Below are positions 52,621 to 59,562 of a DNA stretch of 64,000 nucleotides, piece by piece (positions within the stretch are counted from its first letter, which is position 1; each line of letters starts with the position of its first letter). Both the position numbers and the translations under genes were made by a program. The notes beneath the pieces were generated by a model. The model was not told the DNA's origin. It saw nothing but the letters and a program-made list of their open reading frames with translations, and made no database searches. Source of the DNA: JABDJL01 sp963664065 (lineage in GTDB: Bacteria; Pseudomonadota; Gammaproteobacteria; Xanthomonadales; SZUA-36); the NCBI GenBank assembly GCA_963664065.1, contig OY760942.1:1426001-1490000 (forward strand), given 5' to 3'.

Positions 52621-53378
52621 ACAGGCCCGTGGTTCACGCGCTGATTCCGGCAGCAGGCCGGGGACGGAGGTTTGGTGGCGATACCCTGAAACAATATCTC
52701 GAGGTCTCCGGCAAACCGGTATTGGCACATGCAATAGAATCAGTAAATCTTTATCCACAAATCTCGGGCATCACGGTGGTACTGGCTGCTGATGACGGTC
52801 TGTTTGCCCGGGTGATAGACACGAATACAACCGGGCTTAACACGGTAATCGGAGGCGCTTCCCGAGCGATGTCCGTAATGAACGGATTGAATTCCATCCA
52901 CAGCGGGCATCCGGACACCGAATGGGTGCTCGTACACGACGCCGCGCGTCCCTGCCTTTCCCGTTCCTGCCTGGCAAGCTTGCTGGAAAAGGGGTTGCAG
53001 GAAGCAGATGGTGCGATCCTGGCCATTCCGGTACGGGACACCTTGAAGAAAATGGATGATGCCGGTTACATTCATAACACCGTTGACCGCAATGAGCTAT
53101 GGGTTGCGCAAACACCCCAATTGTTTCCCATCGATCGCCTGAGTGCAGCGATGGAATCAATGCTAAGTGCCGGAACATCGCCAACGGATGAAGCAGCTGC
53201 TATGGAATTTAGCGGCGCGCACCCCTTGCTGGTGATGGGTTCGCCCGCCAATATCAAGATAACCTTGCCTGACGATCTGGCCATTGCCGAGGCCTGGTTT
53301 ACAGCAATGAAGGCCAGCGAGCCAGATACTTATGAGAATAGGAACTTAGGGAATTTGGCCAAAGAGATGGCGGAATAA
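52617..53378 (+). CDS. ispD: 2-C-methyl-D-erythritol 4-phosphate cytidylyltransferase
   Basis: A 253-residue nucleotidyltransferase of the MEP isoprenoid pathway. The CTP-binding loop is LIPAAGRGRRFGGDTLKQYLEVSGKPVLAH, followed by WVLVHDAARPCLS and ATPQ-type AQTPQLF. It starts with GTG 52617 overlapping ftsB. About 20 residues at the C-terminus (DTYENRNLGNLAKEMAE) extend past the usual end. It overlaps ispF by one base (TAATG). Confidence 0.96.
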   Translation: MNRPVVHALIPAAGRGRRFGGDTLKQYLEVSGKPVLAHAIESVNLYPQISGITVVLAADDGLFARVIDTNTTGLNTVIGGASRAMSVMNGLNSIHSGHPDTEWVLVHDAARPCLSRSCLASLLEKGLQEADGAILAIPVRDTLKKMDDAGYIHNTVDRNELWVAQTPQLFPIDRLSAAMESMLSAGTSPTDEAAAMEFSGAHPLLVMGSPANIKITLPDDLAIAEAWFTAMKASEPDTYENRNLGNLAKEMAE

Positions 53379-53890
53379 TGATGTCAGGCGGGTTCCAGGG
53401 TCAGAATTTTCGAATCGGACAGGGTTTGGATGTACACGCGTTCGGTGCAGGAGATCACGTAATTTTGTGTGGCGTGAAGATCCCGCATAAGGCGGGACTT
53501 GTCGCGCACTCTGATGGCGACGTTGCCTTGCATGCCTTGTGTGACGCCCTGTTGGGAGCGGCCGCACTGGGAGATATTGGCAAGCTTTTTCCGCCCGATG
53601 ACGCAGCTTTTGAAAATGCTGACAGCCGGGAGTTGACTCGCTCAGTCATGGCGTTAGTGTCTGAACAGGGCTGGGCGGTTAACAACGCAGACCTCACGAT
53701 CATCTGTGAATCTCCGTGCATTGGACCCCAGGTAAGGGCAATGACATCAAATGTGGCTTCTGACCTGGACGTTGCGAACAGCCGTGTGTCTATCAAGGCA
53801 ACCACTACGGAGGGCCTTGGATTTTGCGGCCGCAATGAAGGAATTGCAGCAATGGCTGTTGTTTCGCTGGCTTCCAGCCAGGCTTCATAA
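53378..53890 (+). CDS. ispF: 2-C-methyl-D-erythritol 2,4-cyclodiphosphate synthase
   Basis: A 170-residue trimeric MEP-pathway enzyme. The zinc ligands are in GLDVHAFG and in VAHSDGDVALHALCDALLGA; IGKLFPPDD, INNxD-type AVNNADLTIICESP and the terminal ATTTEGLGFCGRNEGIAAMAV are all present. It follows ispD in the usual order and is followed after 10 bp by the FHA protein. Confidence 0.97.
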   Translation: MMSGGFQGQNFRIGQGLDVHAFGAGDHVILCGVKIPHKAGLVAHSDGDVALHALCDALLGAAALGDIGKLFPPDDAAFENADSRELTRSVMALVSEQGWAVNNADLTIICESPCIGPQVRAMTSNVASDLDVANSRVSIKATTTEGLGFCGRNEGIAAMAVVSLASSQAS

Positions 53891-53900
53891 TTTACCAAGC

Positions 53901-54329
53901 ATGTCTGTCTATCGCTTGAAAGGCACAGCCGGCGCCGTAACAAACCAGGCGTTCCAATTAGCGGGAACGCTGCTTATTGGCCGTGCTGACGACTGTGATG
54001 TCCGGATAGATGATGAGCGCGTGTCGGCTCACCACGCAGAATTGCGCCTGGGCTCTGACGGCCAGGTTCAATTGAAGGACCTCGGCTCAGGAAGCGGGGT
54101 CCGGGTCAACGGTAAGAAAGTCTCGCATGCAGACCTGGCAGGCGGCGATGAAATTCATATCGGAAATTGCCGCCTGATGCTTCAAGCACCGGGCTTGCGT
54201 CCGGAACGGGTTCTCGAGGGCGACGCTATCCGGCCTCCCAGGCAACACTGGCCCTGGTTGTTAGCAGTAGCTCTCGGAGCTGCTTGTGCTCTGGCTTGGC
54301 AGAACGGATTTTTAAGTGTTTTGTATTAG
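53901..54329 (+). CDS. Small FHA-domain membrane protein
   Basis: A 142-residue protein. Residues about 10-95 form a forkhead-associated domain: LIGRADDCDVRIDDERVSAHHAEL contains the phosphothreonine-contact pattern GR...S..H, then DLGSGSGVRVNGKKV. A single hydrophobic segment (WPWLLAVALGAACALAW) lies at the C-terminus, so the FHA domain probably faces the cytoplasm from a C-tail anchor. The start is taken as ATG 53901, 10 bp after ispF; the frame is open upstream inside ispF but unsuitable. No Ser/Thr kinase gene is in the window, so the phosphopeptide partner is unknown. Confidence 0.85.
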   Translation: MSVYRLKGTAGAVTNQAFQLAGTLLIGRADDCDVRIDDERVSAHHAELRLGSDGQVQLKDLGSGSGVRVNGKKVSHADLAGGDEIHIGNCRLMLQAPGLRPERVLEGDAIRPPRQHWPWLLAVALGAACALAWQNGFLSVLY

Positions 54330-54334
54330 GCCTG

Positions 54335-54666
54335 TTAACAGACCCTAGTCTGATTGGAGGATGATTTCCGGGCTTCCCATTCGGGCTTGAGTAAACCCAG
54401 CATCACGCTATCCTGCCATTTTCCGTAAACTCGCCAACGTTCACGGAACAGGCCTTCATGTTGAAACCCCAGCTTTTCAAGTAGCGCCAGGCTGCCTGCA
54501 CAAGTTTTTCGGCGCCGGCAAGGTCAAAAACCGGCTGATTGGACCAGTACTTCATTGTTTCCGGGTCGGAATACAACTCGTACATTGCCACACTGTCTTC
54601 AATCTTGAGAGGGCGAAGCCGTGTCCGGCTCGTCTCGATTATTTTGCTTGGAATCGGGTCAGTCAT
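54335..54666 (-). pseudogene. GNAT (RimJ/RimL-type) N-acetyltransferase, broken by internal deletion and frameshift
   Basis: The first frame gives a normal GNAT start (MTDPIPSKIIETSRTRLRPL ... EDSVAMYELYSDPETMKYWSNQP ... GAEKLVQ). It then changes frame, and about 75 residues that should hold the acetyl-CoA-binding beta4-alpha3 core are missing. In another frame the normal C-terminus resumes: LALLEKLGFQHEGLFRERW, then VYGKWQDSVMLGLLKPEWE, to a stop at 54335. The junction is near 54490. The start overlaps the stop of the upstream gene (ATGA). The gene cannot make an active acetyltransferase. Confidence 0.85.
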
Positions 54667-55175
54667 GGACACACAGTCCTCACACAATTAACTGGCCGGC
54701 AATTTTCATCAACGATGCCATTTCGGATCAGCCAGCTCCGGGCGTCATCGGCATCTTTTTCAAACCAGGCTAGCGCTGATCCCAGTCGAAAGCTGTAGCC
54801 CCAGAGATCCATGTCGGCAAACATGCGCAAGCTGCCCATGTCCGGCAAATAACCGGCCAGGATGATCTGTAAGTAACACACAGCGTTTTCTTCGTCATAA
54901 TCGCCCCCTGCATTAGTGAGCAGTCCTTCCCGCCGACGCTTATCCATACAAATAAAGTGACCGGCTTCGTGCAGAATGGAGTGGACGGGGGTATCGGCCC
55001 GGACCAAAAGACGGTTTGCAATCAGGCCTGCTTCCTCCTCTCCCCAGAAACTCCCTGGAATCGGGTTTGATTCTTCCACCACTTCGATACACAGGCCAAA
55101 TCTGTCCAGCACTGTTGAAAGCGCTGACTCGTCACAAGCGTCATAAACCAGGATTTCAGTGGGTTGTGCGGACAC
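54663..55175 (-). CDS. Putative HExxH zinc metalloprotease-like protein of unknown family
   Basis: About 170 residues if translation starts at GTG 55175 (MSAQPTEILVYDACDE), which has GGAG about 10 bases upstream; the frame is open 50 codons further. The centre carries SILHEAGHFICMD, a zinc HExxH motif, and 23 residues after the second His lies an acidic YDEENAVCYLQ that could supply the third ligand, as in gluzincins. No signal peptide is visible, so it is probably cytoplasmic. It is translationally coupled to the broken GNAT gene and divergent from the histidine kinase. I do not recognise the family; the substrate is unknown. Confidence 0.65.
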   Translation of the reverse strand: MSAQPTEILVYDACDESALSTVLDRFGLCIEVVEESNPIPGSFWGEEEAGLIANRLLVRADTPVHSILHEAGHFICMDKRRREGLLTNAGGDYDEENAVCYLQIILAGYLPDMGSLRMFADMDLWGYSFRLGSALAWFEKDADDARSWLIRNGIVDENCRPVNCVRTVCP

Positions 55176-55301
55176 GGTCGCAATGCTCCAACTCCGTTTC
55201 AATATTAAAAGCAAGCCTTGATGAAGGTCAGGATGGGCTATTATCCTTGTGCGGTTCCGTTCCGCAAGCGAAAAATAGGTGGCAAGAGGCTCCAGAACGA
55301 C

Positions 55302-56462
55302 ATGGTTGTATTCCAGGGCAAACACCGTCCCCTAGAATTGATGCGTCTCGCCGGCCTGTTCACCTGGTTCTGTGCTTCAGTTCCGTTGATTTTCATGTCC
55401 ATGTTGCGGGAAACTCCCCTGCCACAGGAACAGTACATTGGGTGGTGGATTCTGCAGCTTTCGTTCGGTTTGGTGTACTGGCACCTGACACGGTTTCTGG
55501 GCAGCAATATGTTGACCCAGTTGAGGCTGGTGTACCTGTTGTTTTTGACCGCGTGTTCACTGGGGATCACCCTGGCCAGTGAGTCTTCTATCGGTGGTGT
55601 TTTGCTGCTGGTCGTTGCAGGGCTCTTGCCATGGATGATGTCAGCCATTCCGGCGACTGTGTGGCTTATCACTCAAAACATCCTGTTGGCCTTGATCATT
55701 AACAGCTTTCCCGAGATGGATTTTACTTATGCCGCATTCCTTGCCGGTATCTTCCTGGGAATTTCATTATTCTTTTTCATCAGTTCGCTTGCCGCCCTTA
55801 GACAAAATGAATCGCGGGACGAATTGCGTAAAGTGAATTCTGAACTGAGGGCGACCCAGGCGCTGCTCAGGGAAAATACCAGAATGGCTGAGCGTGTGCG
55901 TATCGCCAGGGAACTGCACGACCTGGTCGGGCACCACCTGACTGCATTGACACTGAATCTTGAAGTCGCCACACACCTGATTGACGGTAAAGCCCTGGAG
56001 CACGTGGGACAGGCACGTTCCCTGGCGAAAATGTTGCTGGCGGACGTGCGCGAGGTGGTCAGTGATATGCGGCGTGGTGACCAGGTTGATATGGCCGGGG
56101 CCCTCCGGACGCTGATCGAGGGTGTACCGGAGCCCCACATTCACCTGGATTTTCCCTCGGACATGGTTATGATCGACCCGGAACAGGCGCATTTGCTGTT
56201 GCGCTGTGTTCAGGAAATCATTACCAACAGTGTGCGTCACGCGCGCGCACAAAACCTGTGGATTCGCCTCTCCACGGCCCAGGATGGCATAGCCATGAGT
56301 GCCCGGGACGATGGCCGTGGCGTTAACACAGTACAGGCCGGGAACGGATTACGAGGAATGAGTGAAAGATTGACCCAACTTGGGGGCAAACTGGAGGTTG
56401 AATCACAAATCGGCGCAGGCTTTACCCTGCATGCGTGGATTCCTACGGAGGCAATATCATGA
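55302..56462 (+). CDS. NarL/LiaS/DesK-type sensor histidine kinase
   Basis: A 386-residue kinase if started at ATG 55302 (MVVFQGKHRP), preceded by AAGAGG; the frame is open from 55218. About five membrane segments (residues about 15-165) are followed by a short coiled coil and HisKA_3 with the phospho-accepting His in RIARELHDLVGHHLTAL. The HATPase_c domain has RCVQEIITNSVRHARA, DDGRGV and GNGLRGMSERL. The membrane part is of the LiaS/DesK sort with no large periplasmic domain, which suggests sensing of the membrane itself. It is coupled to the response regulator by an ATGA overlap. Confidence 0.9.
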   Translation: MVVFQGKHRPLELMRLAGLFTWFCASVPLIFMSMLRETPLPQEQYIGWWILQLSFGLVYWHLTRFLGSNMLTQLRLVYLLFLTACSLGITLASESSIGGVLLLVVAGLLPWMMSAIPATVWLITQNILLALIINSFPEMDFTYAAFLAGIFLGISLFFFISSLAALRQNESRDELRKVNSELRATQALLRENTRMAERVRIARELHDLVGHHLTALTLNLEVATHLIDGKALEHVGQARSLAKMLLADVREVVSDMRRGDQVDMAGALRTLIEGVPEPHIHLDFPSDMVMIDPEQAHLLLRCVQEIITNSVRHARAQNLWIRLSTAQDGIAMSARDDGRGVNTVQAGNGLRGMSERLTQLGGKLEVESQIGAGFTLHAWIPTEAIS

Positions 56463-57100
56463 TCAAGGTCATGCTGGTAGATGACCAGACCCTGGTTCGA
56501 AAAGGCGTAAGAAGTCTCTTGGAGCTTTCCGAGGAGATAGAGGTGATTGCGGAAGCAAACGATGGCACCGAGGCCCTGGACATGCTGCCGGATGTTCAGC
56601 CTGATGTGATGTTGCTGGATATGCGAATGCCTGGTCTGTCTGGTGTGGATGTCCTTCGCAGGCTGAAGGAAAGCGACCAGCTGCCACCGACCATTATCCT
56701 GACCACTTTTGATGATGACGACCTCGTGCTTGCGGGAATTCGCAATGGCGCAAAAGGGTATTTGCTAAAAGATGTTTCTTTGGAAGAGTTGGTAAACGCG
56801 GTAAAGACTGTGGCCAACGGCGGTTCAATCGTGAAACCGGCGGTTACAGAAAGGCTGCTTCGTGGCCTTGAGAATTTGCAAACGGATTTCTCCAGCCTTG
56901 ACAGGCCGGATCCACTGACCGAGCGGGAAACAGAGATTCTTCGGCTAATGGCCGGTGGTTATAGCAATAAGGAAATTGCCAACTCATTGGGAGTTGCAGA
57001 GGGAACTGTCAAAAACCACGTTTCCAATATTCTGTCCAAGATGGGCGTGCGCGATCGCACACGAGCGGTACTAAAGGCTTTCGAACTGGGCTTTATCTGA
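56459..57100 (+). CDS. LuxR/NarL-family response regulator
   Basis: A 213-residue regulator. The receiver domain starts MIKVMLVDDQTLVRKGVRSLLE, with the phospho-acceptor Asp in VMLLDMRMPGLSG and the Lys in KGYLLKDVSLEEL. The C-terminal LuxR helix-turn-helix is LTERETEILRLMAGGYSNKEIANSLGVAEGTVKNHVSNIL. It is the cognate partner of the preceding kinase. Targets are unknown, but two small membrane-protein genes (57071-57541) lie convergent and overlapping at its end, and a transporter operon lies beyond. Confidence 0.93.
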   Translation: MIKVMLVDDQTLVRKGVRSLLELSEEIEVIAEANDGTEALDMLPDVQPDVMLLDMRMPGLSGVDVLRRLKESDQLPPTIILTTFDDDDLVLAGIRNGAKGYLLKDVSLEELVNAVKTVANGGSIVKPAVTERLLRGLENLQTDFSSLDRPDPLTERETEILRLMAGGYSNKEIANSLGVAEGTVKNHVSNILSKMGVRDRTRAVLKAFELGFI

Positions 57101-57286
57101 ACGCTTGCTAACGGGTTTTGGCTTGGCGGGATTCGAAAGTCCCCGCAATCCTATAAAGACATAAAGTATCCCGACAATGATGAAAGCCGGGTACTGGTAA
57201 ATACCCAGCGGTATGAATAACATCCCGACTATCAGCATTCCCAGGGGGTGCACCTTGTTGCCAAGGGCACGATATCCTTTGCTCAC
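57071..57286 (-). CDS. Small membrane protein of unknown function
   Basis: A 71-residue protein started by GTG 57286 (MSKGYRALGNKVHPLG). Two hydrophobic segments (LGMLIVGMLFIPLGIYQYP and FIIVGILYVFIGLRGL) make a hairpin with basic tails. It follows the PspB-like gene by 15 bp and ends inside the last 30 bp of the convergent response regulator gene. It does not carry the PspC signature. It may be a partner of the PspB-like protein; the function is not recognised. Confidence 0.65.
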   Translation of the reverse strand: MSKGYRALGNKVHPLGMLIVGMLFIPLGIYQYPAFIIVGILYVFIGLRGLSNPAKPKPVSKRSDKAQFESL

Positions 57287-57301
57287 GTTTGGATCTCGCC
57301 G

Positions 57302-57541
57302 TCAGGAAGCTTTGTCAAGGTATTCAAACTGGCGTTTAAGGTCTTCCTTGCGATCGGTGACGATTCTTTCCAGAGTTTCAACCCGGTCCCTGAGATCCAG
57401 GTCCAGCTTATCGGGCTGTGTTTTCAGCTGGTCAAGCTTTTCATTGACATCTGAATCATTGCCGCGTTCGTGTTTTTTGCGTATGGTCTCGCCAACAATC
57501 GCACAAATCGATATTAGAGCAATAGCTGTCCACATTCCCAT
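57302..57541 (-). CDS. PspB-like small membrane protein
   Basis: A 79-residue protein with one N-terminal membrane helix (MWTAIALISICAIVG) and a charged coiled coil (VNEKLDQL ... LRDRVETLERIVTDRKEDLKRQFEYL). The segment RVETLERIVTDRK..LKR closely resembles the C-terminal helix of PspB, the phage-shock envelope-stress transducer. The AGGAGGAG ribosome site is very strong. No pspA or pspC is in the window. Together with the LiaRS-like kinase and regulator next to it, an envelope-stress role is plausible but inferred. Confidence 0.7.
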   Translation of the reverse strand: MGMWTAIALISICAIVGETIRKKHERGNDSDVNEKLDQLKTQPDKLDLDLRDRVETLERIVTDRKEDLKRQFEYLDKAS

Positions 57542-57910
57542 TTGTGTTTTCTCCTCCTGACCGGTTTACAAACAAGGGTATGTAAAAAATAGGGCCCCTG
57601 GGCCAGAATAACCAGTGAAAGAAGTAACAATCCTTGACCAAAAGACCGGGTTTTCGCCGAATCTGCCTGAATATTCAGATATTTTGAACTGATATCGGCC
57701 ATTCGTACCGGATTTGGAACAAAAGCTTTATGCTGTTGTCTGCATTTTCGCAGATTCAATAGCTTCAAAATCCGGAACTGATGAAGCATTGAAAAATGGA
57801 TATAAATCCGCAAATAACTGATGCGCACCCAGCAGCGATTTGTTCCCTCGCATGCGAAGCGGTTATGAAAAAGCAACAAGAAGTGAGCTGACCAGGGATT
57901 ATCGCCAAGC
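57542..57910. other. Gene-free divergent region between the PspB-like gene and the ABC transporter operon
   Basis: A 369-bp intergenic stretch, AT-richer than the flanking genes. A minus-strand open frame spans it but has no family features. It should hold the divergent promoters of the PspB-like pair and of the ABC operon, but I could not identify convincing -35/-10 or sigma-54 elements. Confidence 0.5.
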
Positions 57911-58828
57911 ATGATTGAAGCACAATCACTTTGTAAATACTACGGCAGTATTGCCGCGGTTGACCGGCTGAGCTTTGAGGTTAAAGCTGGCCAGGTGCTT
58001 GGCTTTCTCGGCCCCAACGGTGCAGGCAAGTCAACCACCATGAAAATGCTGACCGGTTTCCTGGCCCCGACTTCCGGAACCGCTATCATCAATGGCCACG
58101 ATATTGTGAAAGATTCGCTGGCCGCCCGCCGTTTGATAGGTTATCTGCCGGAAGGCGCGCCAAGTTATGGTGAAATGACGGTTGTCCAGTTTCTGGAATT
58201 CGTTGCCCGTGCCCGTGAAATTGAAAGCAGGTCTGTCGCCTCAGCGGTCGGCCACGCGATTTCGCAATTGAACCTCGGCCCGGTAATGCACCAGGCAATA
58301 GATACGCTGTCCAAGGGTTTCAAAAGACGTGTTGGCCTTGCACAAGCCATCATGCACGATCCGTCGGTACTGATACTCGATGAGCCCACCGATGGCCTGG
58401 ACCCGAACCAGAAACACGAGGTCAGGAACCTGATTCAGCAAATGGCCAGCGACAAGATCATCGTGATTTCCACGCATATTCTCGAGGAGGTAGAAGCCGT
58501 CTGTAACCGCGTAATGATCATCTCGCAAGGGAAACTGCTGGCAGACGACACGCCTTCCGGGCTGATCAACCAGTCTCGATTCCACAATGCCGTCACCCTT
58601 GTGGTTGAGGAAGCAGAAAAAGCCGCCAGCATTCTTAGTGAATTGCCCGAGGTGGCTCGTGCTGAGCTGAACAGCGGTGCATTAACGGTGTTCCCGGCCG
58701 GAGACGGTCTGCTTGAGGCTGTTTCCAGGGTGGTGGCACAGCAGAATTGGAATGTTTCTGAATTGAGGCTTGAAGCAGGTCGTTTCGACGAAGTGTTCCG
58801 TTCAATCACGCAGGGGGAGTCAGCCTGA
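57911..58828 (+). CDS. ABC transporter ATP-binding protein (GldA/CcmA-like)
   Basis: A 305-residue ATPase: Walker A GPNGAGKSTTMKMLTGFL (about residues 36-53), Q-loop in GYLPEGAPSYGEMTV, signature LSKGFKRRVGLAQA, Walker B VLILDEPTDGLDPNQ and H-loop ISTHILEEVEAV. A C-terminal extension of about 80 residues follows, as in GldA-type ABC-2 exporters. It is the first gene of a four-gene overlapping operon; the last base of its stop is shared with the permease start. Confidence 0.95.
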   Translation: MIEAQSLCKYYGSIAAVDRLSFEVKAGQVLGFLGPNGAGKSTTMKMLTGFLAPTSGTAIINGHDIVKDSLAARRLIGYLPEGAPSYGEMTVVQFLEFVARAREIESRSVASAVGHAISQLNLGPVMHQAIDTLSKGFKRRVGLAQAIMHDPSVLILDEPTDGLDPNQKHEVRNLIQQMASDKIIVISTHILEEVEAVCNRVMIISQGKLLADDTPSGLINQSRFHNAVTLVVEEAEKAASILSELPEVARAELNSGALTVFPAGDGLLEAVSRVVAQQNWNVSELRLEAGRFDEVFRSITQGESA

Positions 58829-59562
58829 TGATTGCGATTCTCAATATCATGCGCCGGGAAATCACGGCGTATTTTGCAACCCCTGTGGCTTACGTATTCA
58901 TCGTGATATTCCTGGTTATGACCGGTGTATTCACTTTCTACCTGGGCAATTTTTACGAACGAGGTATCGCAGACCTGGACCCGTTCTTTCGGTTTCATCC
59001 GTGGCTGTACCTGTTCCTGGTGCCTGCCATATCCATGCGACTTTGGGCCGAGGAAAGAAAATCGGGCACCATAGAGTTACTGCTTACATTGCCGGTCACG
59101 CTTTGGCAGGCTGTAATCGGAAAATTTCTTGCAGCCTGGTTGTTTCTGGGTCTGGCACTGATGCTGACCGTACCGGTCTGGTTCACGGTCAATTACCTGG
59201 GCGAGCCCGATAACGGAGCGATTCTGGCAGCCTATTTGGGAAGCTGGCTGATGGCCGGTGGGTTTCTGTCCATCGGCTCATGCATGTCTGCACTCACCCG
59301 CAACCAGGTCGTTGCATTCATTCTCAGTGTCGTGTCCTGCTTCATGTTTCTACTCAGTGGCTTACCGATGGTCATGAACCTGTTTACCGCCTGGGCACCG
59401 CAGATTGTCATGGACGGTATTGCCAACCTGAGTTTCCTGTCCCACTTCTCAGATATTGCAAAAGGGGTCATAGACCTCCGGGACCTGGTCTATTTTTCCC
59501 TGGTTATTGGTTTCTGGCTGGTGATTAACACGATCGTACTGGAGTTGAAGAAGGCTGATTGA
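58828..59562 (+). CDS. ABC-2-type permease (GldF-like)
   Basis: A 244-residue protein with six membrane segments. The N-terminal IMRREITAYFATPVAYVFIVIFL and the internal WAEERKSGTIELLLTLPVT are diagnostic for ABC-2 permeases of the NosY/GldF group. It pairs with the preceding ATPase and the following GldG-like protein. It overlaps both neighbours by one base (TGATG). Confidence 0.93.
   Translation: MIAILNIMRREITAYFATPVAYVFIVIFLVMTGVFTFYLGNFYERGIADLDPFFRFHPWLYLFLVPAISMRLWAEERKSGTIELLLTLPVTLWQAVIGKFLAAWLFLGLALMLTVPVWFTVNYLGEPDNGAILAAYLGSWLMAGGFLSIGSCMSALTRNQVVAFILSVVSCFMFLLSGLPMVMNLFTAWAPQIVMDGIANLSFLSHFSDIAKGVIDLRDLVYFSLVIGFWLVINTIVLELKKAD

Noticed and set aside
54663..55175. Identification as EpmC (elongation factor P hydroxylase) or ImmA/IrrE peptidase from the HExxH motif
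   Set aside because: The residues around the motif differ (HEAGHF rather than HEIAHW) and no EF-P or phage-repressor context is present.
57071..57286. Identification of the 71-residue membrane protein as PspC
   Set aside because: The PspC N-terminal signature and size are absent; only the neighbouring gene is PspB-like.
57514..57912. 132-codon minus-strand ORF covering the region upstream of the ABC operon
   Set aside because: Cys/Phe/His-rich product without family features, overlapping the PspB-like gene start and its strong ribosome site; treated as intergenic.
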